Shown piece after piece: positions 15,598-24,810 of a stretch of DNA of 43,017 nt. Source of the DNA: Phenylobacterium deserti. GTDB taxonomy: Bacteria > Pseudomonadota > Alphaproteobacteria > Caulobacterales > Caulobacteraceae. A model generated the notes under the pieces. It saw nothing but the letters and a program-made list of their open reading frames with translations. It ran no database searches and was not told where the DNA came from. Position 1 is the stretch's first letter, and each line of letters begins with the position of its first letter. The stretch lies in contig CALQQB010000037.1 in assembly GCA_943332615.1 (NCBI GenBank), positions 1 through 43,017 on the forward strand, given 5' to 3'. The translations under genes and the position numbers were made by a program.

Positions 15598-16517
15598 GTT
15601 CCAAGGGCGCGGAGTGGGCCGAGGCCTTCCTGGAGATGATGGCCGTCGAGCGGGCGGCGGCGGACAACACGCTGGCGGCCTATTCTCGCGACCTCACCGA
15701 CGCCGACGGCTATCTGACGATCCAGGGCAAGGGCCTGGCCGAAGCGACCGCGGAAGACATCGAGGCCTATTTCGCCAGTTTGGGCGCGCGCGGCCTGGCG
15801 CCGGCGACAGCGGCGAGGCGGCGCGCGGCGGTGCGCCAGTTCTATCGCTTCGTCCTGGGTGAGGGCTGGCGTGAGGATGATCCCTCGCGGCGGGTCGAAG
15901 CGCCACGCAAGGGCCGGCCGCTACCCAAGGTGCTGAGCCGCGACGAGATGGACCGGCTGATCCAGGCCGCCTCGGCGCGCGACGGAGCCCAGGGCCTGCG
16001 GTTCGGCTGCATGGTGGAGCTGGCCTATGCCTCGGGCTTGCGGATCTCGGAGCTGACGGCCCTGCCGCTGGCGGCCCTGGCGCGTGACCCGGCCTATCTG
16101 ATCGTCAAGGGCAAGGGCGGCAAGGAGCGGCTGGCCCCCCTGAACGACACGGCGCGGGCGACGGTGAAGGCTTACATTGAGGTGCGCGCGCGGTTCCTGT
16201 CCAAGGGTGAAAAGGCGAACCCCTGGCTGTTTCCGTCGCGTGGCAAGGCCGGCCGCCTGACGCCCCGGCGCTTCGCCCAGGTGCTGGACGAGGCGGCGGC
16301 CGGCGCCGGGATCGATCCCGCCCGGGTCAGCCCCCACGTCCTGCGCCACGCCTTTGCCACCCACCTGCTGGAAGGCGGCGCCGACCTGCGCGTGGTGCAG
16401 AAGCTGCTGGGCCACGCCGACATCTCCACCACGCAAATCTACACCCACGTCGCCTCGGACCGGCTGCGCGAGGTGGTGCAGACGCGGCACCCCCTCGCGC
16501 GCAGGCCTAAGCCCTAA
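15594..16517 (+). CDS. xerD: Tyrosine recombinase XerD (chromosome dimer resolution)
   Basis: Site-specific recombinase that, with XerC, resolves chromosome dimers at dif under FtsK control. The product is 307 residues, the usual length. The N-terminal SAM-like core-binding domain spans about 5-95 and the catalytic domain about 112-300. Catalytic residues are visible: R150 in [10 protein letters not shown]174 region in KGKGGKER, H248 and R251 in [13 protein letters not shown]274 in LGHADIST, and nucleophile Y283 in TQIYTHV. The ATG at 15594 overlaps the upstream stop by four bases; the longer upstream frame would run through the previous gene. XerC is the alternative, but the sequence resembles XerD more. 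Confidence 0.93.
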   Translation: MSSKGAEWAEAFLEMMAVERAAADNTLAAYSRDLTDADGYLTIQGKGLAEATAEDIEAYFASLGARGLAPATAARRRAAVRQFYRFVLGEGWREDDPSRRVEAPRKGRPLPKVLSRDEMDRLIQAASARDGAQGLRFGCMVELAYASGLRISELTALPLAALARDPAYLIVKGKGGKERLAPLNDTARATVKAYIEVRARFLSKGEKANPWLFPSRGKAGRLTPRRFAQVLDEAAAGAGIDPARVSPHVLRHAFATHLLEGGADLRVVQKLLGHADISTTQIYTHVASDRLREVVQTRHPLARRPKP

Positions 16518-17332
16518 CCGGTGATCCGGTAGCGGCCGTCCTGGTCGGGGCAGACCCGGACGTAGCGGACGTCGCGGCCGTAGGCGTCGATCGGGGCGGC
16601 GGCCAGGCGGCACTTCTGACGGGTATAGTAGCCAGCATCATAGCTGCTGGAGTAGCGGTTGCGGCCTTCACGATAGGCGATCGTGTCGTCGTAGCTGAAG
16701 TAGGGGCCGCGGCTGTCGCAGCGGTAGCTTTTCTGGTCCTTGGCGTTGCCGATCGAGCTGCCAATGACCGCCCCGACCACGCCGCCCAGCACCGCGCCTT
16801 CGGTCCGTACGCCGCGCGACGCGACCTGGGAGCCCAGCACCGCGCCGGCCAGGGCTCCGATCACGCCGCCCGCGACAGTGGAGTTGCTGCTGCTACAACT
16901 GACGCCGGTGGCCGAGCTGCTGGCGCCATAGTAGCCGGCGTAGGGCGGCGGGCTGTTGCTGGTCCAGTAGGTCTGGTCCCACACCGGACGTCCGTAGAGC
17001 CGCGCATAGGAACCGGAACCGTAGCGGCGGTCGTAGATCGTCCGCCCGCGCTGCCATTCGGCCAGCCGTCGGTCATAGTCGCGGCGCGCGGCGCGGTAGC
17101 TGCGGCGGGTGCCTTCATAGGCTTGGCGGTTTTCCTGATATTGATCCTGCTGGTCCTGGTAGCGTTCGCGCTGGCCCTCATAGTCCTGGCGCTGGCGTTG
17201 GTACTCGTCGCGCGCGGCCGCCGATTCCGGCGTTTCGCGATACGGCTGGGCAATGGCGGGCAGGGCGGTGGCGAGTGCGAGCGCCGAGATCATGCCGACC
17301 CGAAGGGTGTTCCCGATCTTAAGGGTATTCAT
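16514..17332 (-). CDS. Glycine-zipper envelope protein with an aromatic heptad-repeat helix
   Basis: The product is 272 residues. A signal peptide (about 1-29) is followed by a highly charged helical segment. There an aromatic residue falls every seven positions: Tyr 44, 51, 58, 65, 72, 79 and 86, Trp 93, Tyr 100, with Gln, Arg, Asp and Glu between. A Tyr/Ser/Pro-rich linker (about 100-145) leads to a glycine-zipper pair, VAGGVIGALAGAVLGSQV and GAVLGGVVGAVIGSSIG (about 153-195). The C-terminus has three cysteines and a basic/aromatic tail ending RYRITG. This is probably an outer-membrane-associated lattice or assembly protein, but that is inference. It is convergent with xerD, the stops overlapping by four bases. 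Confidence 0.85.
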   Translation of the reverse strand: MNTLKIGNTLRVGMISALALATALPAIAQPYRETPESAAARDEYQRQRQDYEGQRERYQDQQDQYQENRQAYEGTRRSYRAARRDYDRRLAEWQRGRTIYDRRYGSGSYARLYGRPVWDQTYWTSNSPPPYAGYYGASSSATGVSCSSSNSTVAGGVIGALAGAVLGSQVASRGVRTEGAVLGGVVGAVIGSSIGNAKDQKSYRCDSRGPYFSYDDTIAYREGRNRYSSSYDAGYYTRQKCRLAAAPIDAYGRDVRYVRVCPDQDGRYRITG

Positions 17333-17492
17333 TGTTGGGCTCCGTGTGTCCTCGATGGTCTTAAACGGCTGTCGAGGCTTGAGCGTTCCGGAGGTGCGGC
17401 GCCGGGGCGCGCTGTATCGGCTTGTGACCCTGGCGGTTCGCGCCTAATTTCCGCGGCTTCCCGAGGCTTCGGCCTCTCTGGACCTTGACCTG

Positions 17493-18455
17493 ATGGCCGT
17501 GCATTACCTCGAGTTCGAGCGTCCGATCGCCGATCTCGAAGCCAAGATCGAGCAACTGTCCAAGCTCTCCGAGACCGCGGGCCCTGGCGCTCTTGACGAC
17601 GAACTCGAAGCCCTGCGCGCGCGGACCCGGGAACTGCGGATCGAAGCCTATTCCAACCTGGACGCCTGGCAGAAGGCCCAGGTCTCGCGCCACCCCGAAC
17701 GCCCGCACTTCGTCGATTATGTCGCCGCCCTGATCGAGGACTTCCAGGAACTGCGCGGCGACCGCAAGTTCGCCGACGACCAGGCGATCCTGGGCGGCAT
17801 CGGCCGTTTCCGCGGCAAGCCGGTGGTGATCATGGGCCACGAAAAGGGCCGCGACACGGCCGGGCGCGTGAAGCACAACTTCGGCTACGCCCGCCCGGAG
17901 GGATACCGCAAGACCGTGCGGCTGATGGAGTTGGCCGAGCGGTTCAACCTGCCCGTCATCAGCCTGGTGGATACCGCCGGCGCCTATCCGGGCATGGCCA
18001 GCGAGGAGCGCAGCGTCGCCGAGGCGATTGCCCGATCAACGGAGAAGTGCCTGCTGCTTTCCACGCCGAACGTCACGGTGATCACCGGCGAAGGCATGTC
18101 CGGCGGGGCCATCGGCATCGCCGCCACCAGCCGGGTGTTGATCCTGGAGCACGCGATCTATTCGGTGATCTCGCCCGAAGGCGCGAACTCCATTCTCTGG
18201 CGCGGCGCGCGCACCCCCGCCGACGCGGCCCGGGCGATGAAGCTGACCGCCCAGGACCTGCTGAAGCTCAAGGTGGTCGACCGGATCATTCCGGAGCCGC
18301 CGGGCGGCGCGCACTCTGACCCGGAGGCCGCGATGGCGGCCGTGGGCGATGTGCTGGAGGGTGAGTTGAAGGCGCTGGAGGGGCTGTCGGCAGCGGAACT
18401 CAAGGCCAAACGCGCCGAGCGCTTCTACGCCATCGGGCGCAGCGGCCTCAATTAG
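17493..18455 (+). CDS. accA: Acetyl-CoA carboxylase carboxyltransferase subunit alpha
   Basis: Half of the carboxyltransferase that moves CO2 from carboxybiotin to acetyl-CoA, making malonyl-CoA for fatty acid synthesis; it works as alpha2-beta2 with AccD in the cytosol. The product is 320 residues, equal to the E. coli protein in length. The N-terminal helical region begins YLEFERPIADLEAKI. The crotonase-like core includes GHEKGRDT, NFGYARPEGYRKTVRLM, the oxyanion-forming GAYPGMASEERSVAEAIA and GEGMSGGAIGIAATSRVL. No strong Shine-Dalgarno is visible. It stands alone, ending just before a large palindromic repeat. Confidence 0.97.
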   Translation: MAVHYLEFERPIADLEAKIEQLSKLSETAGPGALDDELEALRARTRELRIEAYSNLDAWQKAQVSRHPERPHFVDYVAALIEDFQELRGDRKFADDQAILGGIGRFRGKPVVIMGHEKGRDTAGRVKHNFGYARPEGYRKTVRLMELAERFNLPVISLVDTAGAYPGMASEERSVAEAIARSTEKCLLLSTPNVTVITGEGMSGGAIGIAATSRVLILEHAIYSVISPEGANSILWRGARTPADAARAMKLTAQDLLKLKVVDRIIPEPPGGAHSDPEAAMAAVGDVLEGELKALEGLSAAELKAKRAERFYAIGRSGLN

Positions 18456-18457
18456 AC

Positions 18458-18598
18458 TTCCCTCCCCTTTATGGGGAGGGACAGGACGCGTCAGCGGCCA
18501 GGGTGGGGAAGTGTGGGCGAAACTGTGCGCCGAGATCCGGCCCACACTTCCCCACCCGTCTCGCTGCGCTCGCCACCCTCCCCATGAAGGGGAGGGAA
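18458..18598. repeat. Composite intergenic palindromic repeat
   Basis: Three hairpins lie in 141 bp. CCCTCCCC/GGGGAGGG at 18460-18480 and again at 18576-18596 are near-identical arms that also pair with each other. Between them an 18-bp perfect inverted repeat runs at 18501-18518/18540-18557 with a 21-nt loop. The element fills the space between two convergent genes (accA and the TonB receptor) and could act as a bidirectional terminator. Its look (nested, GC-rich, intergenic) is that of a REP-like repeat common in caulobacter genomes. Confidence 0.8.
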
Positions 18599-18687
18599 CA
18601 CAAACAAGCCGCCGAGGTTGCCCTCAGCGGCTCTCTTCGCGTCTCCCGGAAAGCCGGCCAGGCTCGAGGGCCTGGCCGCCGCCGTCC

Positions 18688-21651
18688 TCAGAAGTTCAGG
18701 TTCGCGCCGATGAAGAAGTAGCGGCCGCGGTTGTCGTACTGCGAGGACCCGGTGCCCGTGCCCGAGAAGGTTTCCGGCACGGACGGCGGGTAGCGGTCGA
18801 ACAGGTTGATGACGCCGCCACGGAAGCTGACCATGTCGCTGTACTTGTAGGTCGCCCGGATGTCGTGATGGAAGTAGTCGCCGGTCTTGTAGGGATCCAG
18901 CACGCCCTGCTGCTGCGCCTGGCTGGCGATCATCGAGCCGTAATAGATCGTCGACCAGGTGAACGAGTACTTGTCGTAAGACCAGCGGGCCGAAGCGTTG
19001 CCCTTCCACTCGGGCGTCGCGTTGGTGATGGTGTTGGCGAACTGCACATAGGCTTGGCCGGGAAGACCCTGGCTGGCGAACTGGTACTGCCAGGTCGCAT
19101 CCACGCGCAGTGCGATATCGCCGTAGTCCTGACCGAACACATCCTCGGTGTGGAAGCCGTAGGAGACCGAATAGTCCCAGCCCTCGACTTTGGTTGAGGC
19201 GATGTTCTGGTTGACCAGCAGCACCTCGATCACGCCGCCGGGGACCAGACCGCCATTGTTGCCGGTGGGATCACGCGGCGCCTGCTTGCAGAACGGGTTG
19301 GTGAGGTAGGCCTGCGTGGTGTCGTCGTGGCAAAGCGCGCCCAGCACCGTATTGATCGGCACAGTGCCGACGTTGTCGGTCAGGTTGTATTTGAAGAAGT
19401 CCGCCGAGATCGCCAGCCCAGGCACCCAGCGCGGCTGGATGACGACACCGTATTCGTAGGTGTTCGCCTTCTCAGGACCGAGGTTCGGGTTGCCGCCTTG
19501 CAGCAGCGGCAGCGACGAGCGGCCCGCGCCGAAGTTCGAGACGAAGGTCAGCGGGTTGTAGCCCGGGATCGCCGCGGCGCAGGTCACCCGACGGGCGGCC
19601 TGCTGGGCGGCATTGGCGCCACGGAACACGTCCTTGTCGCAGGGGTCGATGGCCGCGGTGGTGAAGTTGCGGCTTTGCGGGGCGAACAGTTCGACGATGT
19701 TCGGCGCGCGGACCGCCGTCGAGGCCGTGGCCCGGAAGCGGATGTCCTCGAAGGGCGCCCACTCGCCGTGGATACGGTACTGGTTCGTACCGTGGATGGT
19801 CGAGTAGTCCGCGCCCCGGTAGGCGGCTTCGAAGGACAGTTCTTTGGCGAATGGCAGGTCCTTCAGGATCGGGACCCGGACTTCGCCGTAGAGTTCCTTG
19901 ACGTTGTACTCGCCGCCACGGGTGCCGATCGGGTTGATGAACAGCGCGCCGGAGGCGCCCAGAGCGTCCTGGACGAACAGGCTCGTCTCCTTGCGGTACT
20001 CCACACCGAACGCAACACTGAGCGGGCCCGCAGGCAGGTCGATGACATGCGTGTCGAAGTTGAGGCCGGCCACGGTCTGGGTGACGGTCTGGTCGGTGCT
20101 GGAGACGCCGTTGGAGTAGTTGATGGCTTCACGCGACGGGCCGTTGATCAGGTCCCAAGGTACGCATCCGCCGGCCCGGGCGGCCAGGTCGCGGCAGACG
20201 GCCTGACCGTTGACCAGCACCGCATCGATCGAATTGGCCAGGTTCGCGAGGTTCGGCTGGTTGTAGGAGATGGTCGTGCCGTCGAGGCGCGAGTACTGAA
20301 CGTAGCCGTTCGTGTGGATGTCGCGGCCAAAGGTCTGGAACTTGCCTTCGAAGCCACCGGCGACCCGGTACTGCTCGCGCGACGACTTCACATCACGGCC
20401 GCCAAATTCCTCGAAGAACTTACCGACATTGGCGGTGGACCCCTGGGTGAAGGTCTTGCCGGCCGCCGTCCATTCCGCGCGCAGGGCCGCGGCGGTGGAG
20501 CCGCCCCCGTTCAGGAAGGCGTTGTCGCCGGTCAGACGGATCCTGGTGAGGCCGCCCCCCGCCGTCGTCGAGAATGCAGGCTGGAAGATGCCGTAGCCGT
20601 CGGCCCGCACATAGCTGGCGTCGATAAACGTGTGCCAACTGTCGGTGATCTTGTAGTCGATGTAGGTGCGCGCAACGGCGCGATCGCTCTTGGCCTGCAG
20701 GGCATTGTAGGCGATGCCCGAGTAGAACAGGGCATCGTCCTGGCAGTTTGGCGCGACCGTCGTCGTCGAGCAGGGCCCGCTCAGGCGCACGACGTTGGAG
20801 CGGTTGCGGTAGTCCAGGGTGACCGCGCGCGCCGTGCCGAGCGCGCCGCCGAGCAGTTGGAAGGTCGCGGTCGGAGCCGTCGTGGCCCGGCTGGTCGTGA
20901 TGATCGGCTGTGGTGTCAGGCTGGTGTCGCGGCGAATGCCCGGGCTAAGCTCGCTGCGGTCCCGCTGCATGATCTTGTCTTCGCTGGCGTACTCGCCACC
21001 GACCAGGATCGACAGCTTGTCGTCGAAGTAGCTCTTGCCCCAGTTGAACCCGTAGCGGCCGGTCTCGCCGTCACCCTGCTCGCTGATACCGCCTTGCAGG
21101 TCGATCTCGAGACCGTCGTGCTTCTTCTTCATGATGAAGTTGACGACGCCGGAGATGGCTTCCGAGCCGTACACGGCGGACGCGCCGCCCGCGATCGTCT
21201 CGATCTTCTCGATCATCAGCGAAGGAATGGTGTTGAGGTCGACGGCCGGGGACGAGGCGTCGGAGAACGGCAGACGGCGGCCGTCCATCAGCACCAGGGT
21301 GCGCGTCGGGCCCAGGCCGCGGATATCGGCTCGGACCTGGCCGGCGAGGAACAGGGTGCCGGACGAGTTCTGGCTGTTGGTGGCCGGGTTGATGTTCGGC
21401 TGCTCAAGCAGCAGGTCGCCGATCGAAATCTGGCCGGATTCGCGGATCGTCTCGGCGGTCACGACGGAGAGCGGCGAGGGCGAGGAGAAGGTGTCGCGGC
21501 GGATGCGCGATCCGGTGACGACGATTTCGCCAACGTCCGCGGCCTCGGTGGCCGTCTGGGCGTGGATGACGGTCGGTGCGGCCAGGAGGCTGGCCGAGGC
21601 GGCTGACGCGAGCAGCGCGCTGCGAAGCATAGTGTTCATTTGGACTTTCAT
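18688..21651 (-). CDS. TonB-dependent outer-membrane receptor
   Basis: The product is 987 residues. A signal peptide (about 1-31, ending IHAQ) is followed by a TonB-box-like GEIVVTGSRI near residue 40. The plug domain (about 50-170) includes ADIRGLGPTRTLVLMDGRRLP and GGASAVYGSEAISGVVNFIMKK. The long beta-barrel ends in the classic C-terminal aromatic signal RYFFIGANLNF. It is a large receptor of the type abundant in caulobacters and sphingomonads for energy-coupled uptake of plant-derived or other complex organic compounds. The substrate cannot be read. Extra cysteines in barrel loops may form disulfides. The start at 21651 gives the signal peptide; it is transcribed alone toward accA. Confidence 0.94.
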   Translation of the reverse strand: MKVQMNTMLRSALLASAASASLLAAPTVIHAQTATEAADVGEIVVTGSRIRRDTFSSPSPLSVVTAETIRESGQISIGDLLLEQPNINPATNSQNSSGTLFLAGQVRADIRGLGPTRTLVLMDGRRLPFSDASSPAVDLNTIPSLMIEKIETIAGGASAVYGSEAISGVVNFIMKKKHDGLEIDLQGGISEQGDGETGRYGFNWGKSYFDDKLSILVGGEYASEDKIMQRDRSELSPGIRRDTSLTPQPIITTSRATTAPTATFQLLGGALGTARAVTLDYRNRSNVVRLSGPCSTTTVAPNCQDDALFYSGIAYNALQAKSDRAVARTYIDYKITDSWHTFIDASYVRADGYGIFQPAFSTTAGGGLTRIRLTGDNAFLNGGGSTAAALRAEWTAAGKTFTQGSTANVGKFFEEFGGRDVKSSREQYRVAGGFEGKFQTFGRDIHTNGYVQYSRLDGTTISYNQPNLANLANSIDAVLVNGQAVCRDLAARAGGCVPWDLINGPSREAINYSNGVSSTDQTVTQTVAGLNFDTHVIDLPAGPLSVAFGVEYRKETSLFVQDALGASGALFINPIGTRGGEYNVKELYGEVRVPILKDLPFAKELSFEAAYRGADYSTIHGTNQYRIHGEWAPFEDIRFRATASTAVRAPNIVELFAPQSRNFTTAAIDPCDKDVFRGANAAQQAARRVTCAAAIPGYNPLTFVSNFGAGRSSLPLLQGGNPNLGPEKANTYEYGVVIQPRWVPGLAISADFFKYNLTDNVGTVPINTVLGALCHDDTTQAYLTNPFCKQAPRDPTGNNGGLVPGGVIEVLLVNQNIASTKVEGWDYSVSYGFHTEDVFGQDYGDIALRVDATWQYQFASQGLPGQAYVQFANTITNATPEWKGNASARWSYDKYSFTWSTIYYGSMIASQAQQQGVLDPYKTGDYFHHDIRATYKYSDMVSFRGGVINLFDRYPPSVPETFSGTGTGSSQYDNRGRYFFIGANLNF

Positions 21652-21960
21652 TCTTACGGCCCCCCGGCCTGGGAAACGGTTTGTCGGCGCGCCGGCCGGG
21701 GCCGACGCCTGCGCCGCCAGGCGCAAACCCATCCCTGCGCCGGCGTGACTGGACGACGACGAAGCGGGGGGAGCGCACCTGTACGGTGAGCGCGGAAGCT
21801 GTCACGCAGCCGACACCCGAGCAACGAAAAGCCGCCACAGTCGCGGAGAACGGTCTGTCAACGCTACGGTTTTTGCACGATGTGCGTCGCTGGCGCCACA
21901 CATTCGCAATGCAGGGGCAAACCTATCCCCGGCGGGTTGCGACTCTTGCGCAACCCCTGG
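21652..21960 (-). promoter_or_regulatory. Upstream region of the TonB receptor gene
   Basis: 309 bp without a gene. On the minus strand a TTGACA lies at 21861-21856, a possible -35 element about 200 bp before the start, which would leave a long leader, but no convincing -10 follows. A hairpin GGGTTGCG/CGCAACCC (21934-21941/21949-21956) sits just after the threonine aldolase stop without a T-tract and may end that transcript. I searched by eye for a cobalamin-type leader and did not find one. Confidence 0.3.
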
Positions 21961-22971
21961 TTAACGGATGGCGACGACCGCGGCGGCGATTTCCTCGACC
22001 GCCGACTCGGTGGTCGCCCAGGAGCACATGAAGCGGACCGAGCCGTCGAGGAAGCGGTAGACGAACCAGCCGGCGGCGTGCAGCGCGGCCAGGCGAGCCT
22101 CGTCCATCTCCACGAACACCGCGTTCGCCTGAACGGGGTGCAGCACCGGGAACGGCATTCGCGCGGCCAGGCTCCGGGCCATGGCGTTGGCGTGGGCGGC
22201 GTGGCGGGCCAGGGCGCCGTCCTCGAGCATGCCGATGAACGGCGCGGCGTAGAACCGGCCCTTGGAGGGTAGCTGTCCGGCCTGTTTCAGCCGCGCGTCG
22301 AAGCGGTGGGCGAGCGCCCGGTCGAATATCACCACCGCCTCGGTGGGCGGCATCCCGGCCTTTGTCCCGCCGACCACCAGGATATCGACGCCCAGCTTGG
22401 CGATGGTCTTGAGGTCGAAGCCCGAAGCCGCCGCGTTGGCCAGCCGCGCGCCGTCGAGGTGGACGCCATAGCCCTTGGCCTTCACCGGCGCGATCAGGGC
22501 GGCGAGTTCATCGGCTGTATAGACGGTGCCGTACTCGGTGGCGTTGGTCAGCGACAGGGCCGCGACGGGTTGGCGGTGCGAGACGTCCGGCGCGGCCAGG
22601 GCTCCGGCCAGGGCGGCCGGATCGATCTTGCCCGACGCGCCGGTCAGTCCGATCAGCCCCAGGCCATGGCCGAACAGGCCCGGGGCGCCGGTCTCGTCGG
22701 TACAGATGTGGGCATGGTGGTGAGCCAGCACCGACTCGAATGGCCGGCACAGCGCGGCCAGGGCGATGGCGTTGGCCGCGGTGCCCGACGCCACGAACCG
22801 CACCTCAGCGTCGGCGTCCAGTAGCGCGCGCACCAGGTCGGCGGCCCGCGCGCTGACGGTATCCGCCCCGTAGCCGGACATGAACCCCGCCCCGTTGGCG
22901 GCGACCAGGGCGGCCATCGCCTCGGGCGTGGCGGGGGCGGTGTTGTCAGACGCGAAGTCGTAACGGGCCAT
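21961..22971 (-). CDS. ltaE: Low-specificity L-threonine aldolase-type PLP enzyme
   Basis: Cleaves L-threonine or L-allo-threonine to glycine and acetaldehyde. The product is 336 residues of fold-type I. PLP contacts include SGTAAN (62-67) and the stacking-histidine region HHHAHI (84-89), the aspartate is in HLDGARLANA (171-180), and the PLP lysine is K204 in VGGTKAGMPP. The length is normal for LtaE. It follows an epoxide hydrolase gene on the same strand with 31 bp between, so it is probably the last gene of the TetR-epoxide hydrolase-aldolase unit. Other beta-eliminating lyases of the family cannot be excluded. Confidence 0.9.
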   Translation of the reverse strand: MARYDFASDNTAPATPEAMAALVAANGAGFMSGYGADTVSARAADLVRALLDADAEVRFVASGTAANAIALAALCRPFESVLAHHHAHICTDETGAPGLFGHGLGLIGLTGASGKIDPAALAGALAAPDVSHRQPVAALSLTNATEYGTVYTADELAALIAPVKAKGYGVHLDGARLANAAASGFDLKTIAKLGVDILVVGGTKAGMPPTEAVVIFDRALAHRFDARLKQAGQLPSKGRFYAAPFIGMLEDGALARHAAHANAMARSLAARMPFPVLHPVQANAVFVEMDEARLAALHAAGWFVYRFLDGSVRFMCSWATTESAVEEIAAAVVAIR

Positions 22972-23002
22972 GCGCGTGCTTTAGGGGCATCGCCGCCTCA
23001 GG

Positions 23003-24154
23003 TCATCCGGCTTCCCTTGCCCAGGCGCGGACGTCTTCGACGTAGAGGTCCGGTTCCTCCATGGCGGCGAAGTGGCCGCCGCGCGGCATGTCGGTCCAGC
23101 GGACGATGTTGTAGGCGCGCTCGGCGAAACTGCGGGGCGGGGCCTGGTAGAGCGGCTCGCCAGGGAAGTTGGCAAAGGCGGTGGGGACCTCCAGGCGCTG
23201 GCCCGGATCGAACGCCAGGCCCCCTTCCTCAATGAGCCCGCGATAGTACCAGGCGCCGGTCGTGAAGCTGCCGGTCATCACATAGATCATGATGTTGGTA
23301 AGCAGCCGGTCGCGCGGATAGGCCTCGTCGAGGGTCTTGCTCCGCAGGTCGGACCAGTCGTGGAACCGCTCGGCGATCCAGGCCGCCTGGCCCACGGGGT
23401 TGCCGGCCCCCATCCAGGCGATCGACTGCGGCTTGGAGACCTGCAGGCGCAGGTAGGCGCCCATCATGCCGGCGGCGGCTTCCTGGCGCGCGGCCCAGGC
23501 CAGTTCAGCCTCGCCCTGCGGCCCGCCGTGCGGCCGGAACCCCAGCATGTTGAGGTGGATGGCGCGGGCATGGACCGGATAGTCGCGGGCCAGCCACGAG
23601 GTCACCATGGCGCCCCAGTCGCCGCCTTGCGCGAAATAGGTCGGATAGCCCAGCACCTGCGTCATCAGGGTGTTGAACAGCCTGGCCGTGGTCCGCTGGC
23701 CGATCGGCCGCGCGGGCTTGGAGGAGAAGCCGAAGCCGGGAAGCGACGGGACCACAACGTCAAACGCGTCGGAGGCTTGCCCCCCGAACCGTGACGGGAA
23801 GGCCAGCTTCTCGATCGACTGCCAGAACTCGTAGTGGCTGCCCGGCCAGCCGTGGGTGACGATCAACGGACGCTTGCCGCCAGCCTCGCCCACCACGTGC
23901 AGGAAGTGGATGTCGAAGTCCTCGACCCGGGCGGTGAATTGCGGGAAGCGGTTGAGATCGGCCATGGCCGCGCGCCAGTCGTAGCCGTCGGTCCAGTAGG
24001 CGCAGAAGCTCTTCAGCCAGGCCCCGTCGCAGCCGTAGTTCCAGCCGTCGGGCGCCTCGGGCTCTACAGGGAAGGGATAGTCGCGCACCCGGGCCAGCAC
24101 AGCGGCGACCTCCGCCTCGGTCCAGGCGACTTCGAAGGGTTTGATCTGAGCCAT
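23003..24154 (-). CDS. Epoxide hydrolase (alpha/beta hydrolase, EHN type)
   Basis: Hydrolyses epoxides to diols. The product is 383 residues. An N-terminal epoxide-hydrolase domain (about 1-105) is followed by the alpha/beta hydrolase core: oxyanion motif HGWPGS (101-106), nucleophile aspartate D179 in QGGDWGAM, and the histidine at about H361 in RGGHFAAMEEP. The GGDWG nucleophile motif (Asp rather than Ser) separates it from esterases. The ATG follows GGGAG. It lies between a TetR regulator and a threonine aldolase gene in one direction. The substrate is unknown; catabolism of a lipid or aromatic epoxide is inference from the neighbouring oxygenase and sulfatase genes. Confidence 0.9.
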   Translation of the reverse strand: MAQIKPFEVAWTEAEVAAVLARVRDYPFPVEPEAPDGWNYGCDGAWLKSFCAYWTDGYDWRAAMADLNRFPQFTARVEDFDIHFLHVVGEAGGKRPLIVTHGWPGSHYEFWQSIEKLAFPSRFGGQASDAFDVVVPSLPGFGFSSKPARPIGQRTTARLFNTLMTQVLGYPTYFAQGGDWGAMVTSWLARDYPVHARAIHLNMLGFRPHGGPQGEAELAWAARQEAAAGMMGAYLRLQVSKPQSIAWMGAGNPVGQAAWIAERFHDWSDLRSKTLDEAYPRDRLLTNIMIYVMTGSFTTGAWYYRGLIEEGGLAFDPGQRLEVPTAFANFPGEPLYQAPPRSFAERAYNIVRWTDMPRGGHFAAMEEPDLYVEDVRAWAREAG

Positions 24155-24210
24155 GGGCGTCTCCCGTTTGGCGGAGAGGTCACGCCCTTGCCGCGACGTG
24201 CGTCAAGGGC

Positions 24211-24810
24211 TCAGGCCAGCTTAGCCAGGCCGCGGCCGAGGGTGGCGTTGAGGGCGTGATGGAGGTCGTTCGCGGCGCCCGCCGGAAGCATGCCCGCCAG
24301 CTGCAGCACCACCACCCCGTGGACCGCGGCCCACATCATCATACCGATCTGGACGGGGTCGCCGACATAGAGGCCGGCGGCGATGGCGTCCTTCACATGG
24401 CCGGTCATGGTCGCCCGCGCCCGCAGGCCGGCGGCGATCAGGTCGGGGTACTTCTCGATGTTGGGCTGGTTCAGGTCGAACATCAGCTTGTAGGAATGCG
24501 GGTGGTCCAGGGCAAAGCGCACATAGGCGTCGCCCACCGCTTCGCCCCTGGCCCGCGCGCCGGTCGCGGCGTCCCGGGCCGCTTCCAGAGATTCGGCGAA
24601 GCGCGTGAAGCTGCTGGTGCGGACCGCTGCCAGGATGTCGCCCTTGTCCTCGAAGTAGCGGTAGGGGGTCATGGGCGAGACCCCGAGCTCGGCGGCGAGT
24701 TGGCGCATGGTCACCGCATCCTGGCCCTTCTCGGCGAACAGGCGCTCGGCGGCCTGGCACATGCGATCGCGAAAGTCGGCGACATCGGTCTCGGTCAAAA
24801 CGCGCGGCAT
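24211..24810 (-). CDS. TetR/AcrR family regulator
   Basis: The product is 199 residues. The N-terminal TetR HTH spans about 12-60, with AAERLFAEKGQDAVTMRQLAAELGVSPMTPYRYF. The C-terminal ligand domain contains MMMWAAVHGVVVLQLAG, typical of the WHG-type TetR_C domain. The start codon at 24810 is separated by 94 bp from the divergent carotenoid oxygenase gene. The regulator also leads the epoxide hydrolase-aldolase genes on its own strand (56 bp gap), so it probably controls both sides. The ligand is unknown. Confidence 0.92.
   Translation of the reverse strand: MPRVLTETDVADFRDRMCQAAERLFAEKGQDAVTMRQLAAELGVSPMTPYRYFEDKGDILAAVRTSSFTRFAESLEAARDAATGARARGEAVGDAYVRFALDHPHSYKLMFDLNQPNIEKYPDLIAAGLRARATMTGHVKDAIAAGLYVGDPVQIGMMMWAAVHGVVVLQLAGMLPAGAANDLHHALNATLGRGLAKLA

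Noticed and set aside
21652..21860. Cobalamin-riboswitch-like leader before the TonB receptor
   Set aside because: The B12-box pattern is absent; only short unrelated hairpins are present.
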